Of a stretch of 64,000 nt of DNA, positions 60,571 through 64,000 are shown one piece after another. Positions within the stretch are counted from its first letter, which is position 1. Each line of letters starts with the position of its first letter. The stretch is from Polaribacter sp. KT25b. GTDB lineage: Bacteria; Bacteroidota; Bacteroidia; Flavobacteriales; Flavobacteriaceae. Location: positions 1,956,001 to 2,020,000 of the forward strand of contig NZ_LT629752.1 of NCBI RefSeq assembly GCF_900105145.1, written 5' to 3'. A program made the translations under genes and the position numbers. The notes beneath the pieces were generated by a model. The model was not told where the DNA came from, did no database searches, and saw only the letters and a program-made list of their open reading frames with translations.

Positions 60571-61443
60571 TTATTTTAAAACTTTTGCAACCATTTCTCC
60601 AATTTTAGCTGGCGAGCTTACAACGTGAATTCCGTTTTCTGCTAAAATTTTCATTTTTGCTTGTGCTGTATCATCTGCTCCACCAACAATAGCTCCTGCG
60701 TGTCCCATTGTTCTTCCTGCAGGTGCAGTTTGACCAGCGATAAAACCAACAACTGGTTTTCTATTTCCATCAGCTTTAATCCATTGTGCAGCTTCTGCTT
60801 CTAAATTTCCACCAATTTCACCAATCATCACAATTGCTTCAGTTTCTGGATCATTCATTAATAACTCAACAGCTTCTTTAGTAGTTGTTCCAATAATTGG
60901 ATCTCCACCAATACCAATTGCTGTTGTAATTCCAAATCCTTGTTTCACAACCTGATCTGCAGCTTCATACGTTAAAGTTCCTGATTTAGAAACGATACCA
61001 ACTCTTCCTTTTTTGAAGATAAAACCTGGCATAATACCAACTTTAGCTTCATCTGGAGTAATAACTCCTGGACAGTTAGGACCAACTAATCTTGTATCTT
61101 TATTTGCAATATATGCTTTTACTTTTACCATGTCTGCAGTAGGAATTCCTTCAGTAATACAAATAATTACTTTGATTCCTGCATCTGCAGCTTCCATAAT
61201 TGCATCCGCAGCAAAAGCTGGTGGTACAAAAATAATTGAAGTGTCTGCTCCTACTTTTTCAACAGCATCAGCAACAGTATTAAAAACTGGCTTACCTAAG
61301 TGTTCTTGACCTCCTTTACCTGGAGTTACACCACCAACAACATTGGTTCCATAGTCAATCATTTGACCAGCGTGAAAAGTACCTTCACTACCAGTAAAAC
61401 CTTGTACAATAATTTTTGATTCCTTATTTACTAAAACACTCAT
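60571..61443 (-). CDS. sucD: Succinyl-CoA ligase, alpha subunit
   Basis: TCA-cycle enzyme subunit of 290 aa. [20 protein letters not shown] binds Co[11 protein letters not shown] is the conserved loop, [20 protein letters not shown] follows, and the phosphorylated histidine is in [11 protein letters not shown]. The beta subunit gene (sucC) is not adjacent, as is common in Bacteroidota. A -7 box precedes it on the minus strand. Lies in the conserved order lpxA-efp-lpxD-sucD-fabG. Confidence 0.97.
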   Translation of the reverse strand: MSVLVNKESKIIVQGFTGSEGTFHAGQMIDYGTNVVGGVTPGKGGQEHLGKPVFNTVADAVEKVGADTSIIFVPPAFAADAIMEAADAGIKVIICITEGIPTADMVKVKAYIANKDTRLVGPNCPGVITPDEAKVGIMPGFIFKKGRVGIVSKSGTLTYEAADQVVKQGFGITTAIGIGGDPIIGTTTKEAVELLMNDPETEAIVMIGEIGGNLEAEAAQWIKADGNRKPVVGFIAGQTAPAGRTMGHAGAIVGGADDTAQAKMKILAENGIHVVSSPAKIGEMVAKVLK

Positions 61444-61468
61444 GGTTTGTTATTTTAATTTTGTTTTA

Positions 61469-61476
61469 CAAAAATA
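61469..61476 (-). promoter_or_regulatory. -7 promoter box of sucD
   Basis: On the minus strand TATTTTTG matches TAnnTTTG, 25 nt before the ATG. Confidence 0.5.
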
Positions 61477-61512
61477 GTTCTTTGTTTACTTTATAAAAAA
61501 CTAATCTATTAT

Positions 61513-62430
61513 TTATTTTTCTTTTAACAATCTTTTTAGACCCGCTAATTGTTTTAGCTTTTCTCTTGATTCTTCTATTGGCGTTCCAAAATAAGACTTA
61601 CCTCCTACTACAGATTTTGTTACACCTGTTTGTCCTAAAATAATTGCACCTTTACCAATTGTAATTCCGCTATTTGTACCAACTTGTCCCCAAATAGTAA
61701 CTTCGTCTTCAATAATTACACAACCTGCAATTCCTGTTTGTGAAGCAATTAAGCATTTTTCGCCAATAACAGTATCATGGCCAACATGAACTTGATTGTC
61801 TATTTTTGTTCCTTTTTTTATGGTTGTATCACCACTAACACCTTTATCAATTGTACAAGAAGCACCTAAATCTACATTATCTTCAAGTACAACTCTTCCT
61901 CCAGAAATTAATTTATCATAACCTTCTGGCCTTTTTTTGTAATAAAAAGCATCAGCACCTAAAACTGTATTTGCATGTATGGTTACATTATTACCAATAA
62001 TTGTTTCATCATAAATAGTAACATTTGGATGAATTACACAATTTTTTCCTATTGAAACATTATTACCAACAAAAACATTTGGCTGAATAACTGTTCCCTC
62101 ACCAATAATAGCACTTTCAGAAATACTTACTTTGGATGCAATAAAAGGATTAAAGTGTTTTGTTATTTTATTAAAATCACGAAATGGATCATCAGAAATT
62201 AATAAAGCTTTGCCTTCTGGACAATCTACTTTTTTATTGATTAAAATAATTGTTGCAGCAGAATTTAATGCTTTATCATAATATTTAGGATGATCTACAA
62301 AAACGATGTCGCCTTTTTCTACAACATGAATTTCGTTAATCCCTTTTATAGCAAATGATGCATCACCAATAAACTCACAATTTATAATTTGAGCTATTTC
62401 TTCTAATGTTTGTGTTCTTGAGAAATTCAA
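61513..62430 (-). CDS. lpxD: UDP-3-O-acylglucosamine N-acyltransferase
   Basis: Third enzyme of lipid A synthesis, 305 aa. The N-terminal uridine-binding domain (1-100) is followed by left-handed beta-helix hexapeptide repeats (about 105-260: IGEGTVIQPNVFVGNNVSIGKNCVIHPN in two parts, ADAFYYKKRPEGYDK with the catalytic-site segment GADAFYY). HVGHDTVIGEKCLIASQTGIAG contains the catalytic His. A helical tail follows. Lies between efp and sucD, with 47 nt to efp. Confidence 0.96.
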   Translation of the reverse strand: MNFSRTQTLEEIAQIINCEFIGDASFAIKGINEIHVVEKGDIVFVDHPKYYDKALNSAATIILINKKVDCPEGKALLISDDPFRDFNKITKHFNPFIASKVSISESAIIGEGTVIQPNVFVGNNVSIGKNCVIHPNVTIYDETIIGNNVTIHANTVLGADAFYYKKRPEGYDKLISGGRVVLEDNVDLGASCTIDKGVSGDTTIKKGTKIDNQVHVGHDTVIGEKCLIASQTGIAGCVIIEDEVTIWGQVGTNSGITIGKGAIILGQTGVTKSVVGGKSYFGTPIEESREKLKQLAGLKRLLKEK

Positions 62431-62477
62431 TTTAATTTTACAATTAAGTATTCAATAATCCTTTTTATCGGTAAAAA

Positions 62478-63044
62478 TTATTCTTTAATTCTTTCTTGAT
62501 ACGTACCTTTTGTAGTCTCTACTTTAATTTTATCACCTTCATTAATAAATAAAGGTACATTTACACTTGCTCCTGTTTCTACAGTTGCAGGTTTTGTTGC
62601 ATTTGTTGCAGTATTACCTTTAACACCTGGCTCTGTGTGTGTAACTTCTAAAATTACACTTTGAGGCATTTCTACAGAAAGTGGCATATTATCTTCAGAG
62701 TTGATAATGATGGTAACAATTTCTCCTTCTTTCATTAATCCAGGATTATCTAAAGCTGCTTCTAATAAACGAATTTGAGTATAATCTGCTTCATTCATAA
62801 AGTGATAAAACTCACCATCATGATATAAAAACTGAAATTTATGTGTTTCTACTCTTACGTCATCAATTTTTCTTCCTGCAGGAAATGTATTATCTACAAC
62901 TTTACCATTTGTAACACTTTTTAATTTTGTTCTTACAAATGCAGGACCTTTACCTGGTTTTACGTGTAAAAATTCAATAATTTTATAAATATCGTTATTA
63001 TATCTAATACATAATCCGTTTCTAATATCTGATGTTGATGCCAT
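62478..63044 (-). CDS. efp: Translation elongation factor P
   Basis: EF-P of 188 aa, which relieves ribosome stalling at proline stretches. The start MASTSDIRNGLCIRYNNDIYKIIEF and the loop VKPGKGPAFVRTK are canonical; Lys32 is the residue that is modified in other bacteria. The three-domain beta structure ends ...GTYQERIKE. Modification enzymes (EpmA/EpmB or rhamnosyltransferase) are not in the window, so the modification state is unknown. Confidence 0.97.
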   Translation of the reverse strand: MASTSDIRNGLCIRYNNDIYKIIEFLHVKPGKGPAFVRTKLKSVTNGKVVDNTFPAGRKIDDVRVETHKFQFLYHDGEFYHFMNEADYTQIRLLEAALDNPGLMKEGEIVTIIINSEDNMPLSVEMPQSVILEVTHTEPGVKGNTATNATKPATVETGASVNVPLFINEGDKIKVETTKGTYQERIKE

Positions 63045-63135
63045 TTTTATTTTTTAAGGCTTTTCTTTTTTAGCAGTATGCTTTAAGCGAAAAGCTATTA
63101 TTATTCTTAGTTAACTATCTTATTAATAAACTTTA

Positions 63136-63921
63136 TTAATTTACGTTGAAATATCCTTTCATGATTCCTCGATGAGAATCTTTTATAAATTGAATAATTT
63201 CATCGCGTTCTGGAGTTGCTTCCATTTCTGCTTCTATAATATCTATTCCTTGTGTGTAATTGTAATTTTTTTGGAATAATATTCTGTAAATATTTTGAAT
63301 TTCTCTTATTTTTTCTGTCGTATAACCTCTTCTTCTTAATCCAACAGAGTTAATACCAACATAAGACAAAGGTTCTCTTGCGGCTTTTACATAAGGTGGT
63401 ACATCTTTTCTAACCAAAGAACCACCTGTTACAAATGCATGTTTACCTACAGATGCAAATTGATGAACAGCAACCATACCTGCTAAAACAACATTATCGC
63501 CAATTGTTACATGACCTGCTAAAGTAGTATTGTTAGAGAAAATACAATTATTACCAACTAAGCAATCGTGTGCAATATGACAATATGCCATTATTAAACA
63601 ATTATCACCAACTACCGTTTTCATTCTATCTTTTGTACCTCTATTGATTGTTACACATTCACGAATTGTAACATTATCACCAATTTCTACAGTAGTTTCT
63701 TCGTCATCAAATTTTAAATCTTGCGGAATTGCAGAAATTACAGAACCGGGAAAAATTCTACAATTTTTACCAATTCTTGCCCCTTCCATTATTGTTACAT
63801 TAGATCCAATCCAAGTTCCAGAACCAATTATTACATTATTATGTATTGTTGTAAAAGGTTCAATTACAACATTTCTTGCAATTTTAGCTTGTGGATGAAC
63901 GTAAGCAAGTGGTTGATTCAT
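63136..63921 (-). CDS. lpxA: UDP-N-acetylglucosamine acyltransferase
   Basis: First enzyme of lipid A synthesis, 261 aa. Left-handed beta-helix from HPQAKIARNVVIEPFTTIHNNVIIGSGTWIGSNV (as successive hexapeptides) to HVTIGDNVVLAGMVAVHQFASVGKHAFVTGG with the catalytic His in CHIAHDCLVG. The C-terminal helices (about 190-261) include GLRRRGYTTEKIREIQNIYRILF. Begins 2 nt after the lpxC/fabZ stop. Confidence 0.97.
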   Translation of the reverse strand: MNQPLAYVHPQAKIARNVVIEPFTTIHNNVIIGSGTWIGSNVTIMEGARIGKNCRIFPGSVISAIPQDLKFDDEETTVEIGDNVTIRECVTINRGTKDRMKTVVGDNCLIMAYCHIAHDCLVGNNCIFSNNTTLAGHVTIGDNVVLAGMVAVHQFASVGKHAFVTGGSLVRKDVPPYVKAAREPLSYVGINSVGLRRRGYTTEKIREIQNIYRILFQKNYNYTQGIDIIEAEMEATPERDEIIQFIKDSHRGIMKGYFNVN

Positions 63922-63923
63922 AG

Positions 63924-64000
63924 TTATTTAATTTTTGAAATTTGAGCCATTAATTCAGCTTCTGCAACTAACTTGCCATTTGCATACGCATACGCCTGCA
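63924..64000 (-). CDS. Bifunctional LpxC/FabZ, C-terminal end (partial)
   Basis: The last 24 codons of a gene that continues beyond the window: QAYAYANGKLVAEAELMAQI followed by SKIK and a stop at 63924. This is the end of the FabZ dehydratase domain, which is fused to LpxC in Bacteroidota. The 2-nt gap to lpxA and the gene order support this. Confidence 0.8.
   Translation of the reverse strand, partial: QAYAYANGKLVAEAELMAQISKIK

Overview
The window is a stretch of chromosome from a marine member of the Flavobacteriaceae (Bacteroidota), resembling Polaribacter or Tenacibaculum. I infer this from very AT-rich DNA, many flavobacterial -7 promoter boxes of the form TAnnTTTG, TonB receptor and carboxypeptidase-regulatory-like domains, an LpxC/FabZ fusion, a YtxJ-type bacilliredoxin, and an alginate lyase beside 2-keto-3-deoxygluconate (KDG) genes. 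No rRNA, CRISPR array, intact transposase or prophage was seen. Two tRNA genes are present.

Layout. 0.1-6.8 kb: an ECF sigma factor and anti-sigma factor face an operon of two DUF4331-like proteins, a TPR lipoprotein and a TonB-dependent receptor; both units have a similar AACC-N16-C(A/G)TA motif upstream. 6.9-23.7 kb: mostly housekeeping genes (K+ channel, miaA, Skp/OmpH-like chaperone, msrA, dnaX, a membrane-anchored MutS-like ATPase, CPA antiporter, Usp-SulP-miaE cluster, dps, mscS, mnmE) and a decayed LysR-type gene. 23.7-26 kb: an eroded segment with a broken ferredoxin-reductase gene and small uncharacterised genes. 26-33.6 kb: alginate and KDG use: a two-domain PL6 lyase behind an array of palindromes, an EamA transporter, the operon kdgK-PFK (PPi-type signature)-KDPG aldolase, and a divergent LacI regulator with twin operators. 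33.7-36.5 kb: glyA and fumarylacetoacetase. 36.6-41.8 kb: polyamine cluster with a GNAT-nitrilase fusion, a deoxyhypusine-synthase homologue, agmatinase and arginine decarboxylase; the last has a roughly 300-nt leader with its own promoter, nested helices and a terminator-like hairpin. 42.2-54 kb: helicase, bacilliredoxin, clpB, smpB, maf, a lone C-terminal transketolase half, HslR-like, PRTase, shikimate kinase, tRNA-Lys and tRNA-Leu. 54-64 kb: envelope and central genes (SPFH, CDF transporter, thioesterase, vWA-like protein, fabG, sucD, lpxD, efp, lpxA, end of lpxC/fabZ).

How it fits together: PL6 cleaves alginate outside the cytoplasm; the resulting uronate becomes KDG by steps not encoded here; KdgK and the aldolase give pyruvate plus glyceraldehyde-3-phosphate; the reversible PPi-type PFK could let triose carbon return to hexose phosphate. 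Arginine decarboxylase and agmatinase make putrescine, and the deoxyhypusine-synthase homologue may extend it. The most promising candidates for undescribed biology are the ECF/DUF4331/TonB module and the speA leader RNA. All calls are from reading the sequence; no database search was run.
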